The notes under the pieces: model-generated
What the model saw: only the letters and a program-made list of their open reading frames with translations
What the model was told of the DNA's origin: nothing
Databases searched by the model: none
Origin: DASUAS01 sp035763625
Lineage (GTDB): Bacteria; Actinomycetota; Acidimicrobiia; IMCC26256; DASPTH01
DNA length: 25,484 nucleotides
Reading direction: 5' to 3'
NCBI GenBank assembly: GCA_035763625.1
Contig: DASUAS010000026.1
Location: forward strand, 1 to 25,484
Translations under genes and position numbers: made by a program
Shown here: piece by piece, positions 25,025 to 25,484 of the stretch
Layout: each line of letters opens with the position of its first letter
How positions within the stretch are numbered: position 1 is the stretch's first letter

Positions 25025-25484
25025 TCAGCCTCCGTGGGTGAAGTCGGGGACGCCGGCGCTCACGCCCGCGCCGGCCGCGCCGAGCACCGTCAACCCGACC
25101 ACGATCGGGTGGTTCGCGGTCACGACGATCGGCACCGCGTGGGTGCCGACCCGCGCCGCCCGGATGGTCCTGGCCGTGCCCGGCGCCACCGCGAGCTCGG
25201 GTTCGCTGGTGGGACCGGTGGCGCGATCGACCTGGTCCGCGGGGAGCAGCGCGGCGGTGACGGGCTCCGGCCCGGGGTTGAACACGGTGACGGTCGACTC
25301 GGCGTCGACGTCGAGGCGGGGCACGACCCACCGCGTCGCGGTGACGGTCGAGCCGATCGTGCTCGCGAGCCCGGAGCTCGCCGACTCCGGTGCCCACGTC
25401 CCCAAGAGCTGCGCGACCACGGGGACGAGCCGACCGAGGTCGGGGCGGACGGTCGCCACGACCGCGTAGTCGCTGTCGGGGGGA
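25025..25484 (-). CDS. C-terminal part of an unidentified protein with an Ig-like beta domain (possibly DUF5719-like)
   Basis: The frame is open from the window edge to a TGA at 25025-25027, giving about 152 residues of a longer protein. A GTG at 25459 is not the likely start, because the frame continues upstream as PPDSDYAVVATVRPD. The visible part is beta-rich: STVTVFNPGPEPVTAALL resembles the 'NPG' strand-turn of Ig-like domains in actinobacterial exported proteins such as DUF5719, followed by AVAPGTARTIRA and HPIVVGLTVLG. No cysteines or catalytic residues stand out. It ends 1 bp before the start of the membrane-anchored thioredoxin-like gene and contains that gene's ribosome binding site, so the two are an operon. 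Export is an inference; the N-terminus is outside the window. Confidence 0.5.
   Translation of the reverse strand, partial: PPDSDYAVVATVRPDLGRLVPVVAQLLGTWAPESASSGLASTIGSTVTATRWVVPRLDVDAESTVTVFNPGPEPVTAALLPADQVDRATGPTSEPELAVAPGTARTIRAARVGTHAVPIVVTANHPIVVGLTVLGAAGAGVSAGVPDFTHGG

Overview
The window is a stretch of chromosome from a very GC-rich actinobacterium. The signs are a mycothiol-type maleylpyruvate isomerase homologue, an Eis-like acetyltransferase, DUF3052, the comF-hpf-secA-prfB-ftsE-ftsX gene order, the pmm/Trm112/PGI-PMI neighbourhood near ahcY, frequent GTG starts, and many starts with a TAnnnT box at leaderless distance and no ribosome binding site. DUF2079 and a very large GT-C-like membrane protein would fit Acidimicrobiia-type lineages, but that placement is inference. 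The DNA is densely coding. No gap exceeds 300 bases (the largest is about 250), and I see no rRNA, tRNA, CRISPR array, insertion sequence or prophage.

Layout. 1-2141: the tail of a possible flavin oxidoreductase-like gene, then a mycothiol-dependent isomerase homologue, a SRAP (abasic-site) protein and DUF3052, the last three on the minus strand. 2321-2956: a 1-Cys peroxiredoxin on the plus strand. 3026-9813 (minus): secA, prfB, ftsE, ftsX and an EnvC-like M23 peptidase, a secretion/termination/division block. 9859-11358: a DUF2079 membrane protein inserted on the plus strand between secA and hpf. 11369-12613 (minus): comF and long-form hpf. 12742-12891: a 49-residue single-pass membrane protein on the plus strand. 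12921-14393: ahcY (minus), divergent from an Eis-like GNAT gene at 14642-15862 (plus). 15884-21357 (minus): a 55-residue zinc ribbon, an 845-residue GT-C-like membrane protein, phosphomannomutase, a Trm112-like protein and a PGI/PMI-family isomerase, which together suggest sugar-phosphate supply for envelope glycosylation. 21450-24501: divergent CPBP and FtsH membrane proteases, both with proline-rich cytosolic tails. 24574-25484 (minus): a membrane-anchored thioredoxin-like protein and the end of a possible exported protein.

How parts may work together. FtsEX with the adjacent coiled-coil M23 protein looks like a complete divisome-controlled cell-wall hydrolase module. Hpf, SecA, PrfB and EF-P-dependent polyproline tracts tie the region to translation and membrane traffic. 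Phosphomannomutase and the PGI/PMI homologue would supply mannose phosphates that GT-C-type membrane enzymes use through polyprenyl carriers.

I did not find an obviously new defence or mobile system. The most distinctive signals are in the non-coding layer: a recurring leaderless start architecture, hairpins at convergent gene ends that embed both stop codons, a perfect 10-bp inverted repeat between CPBP and ftsH, repeated operator-like elements between ahcY and the GNAT gene, and the 49-residue membrane protein.
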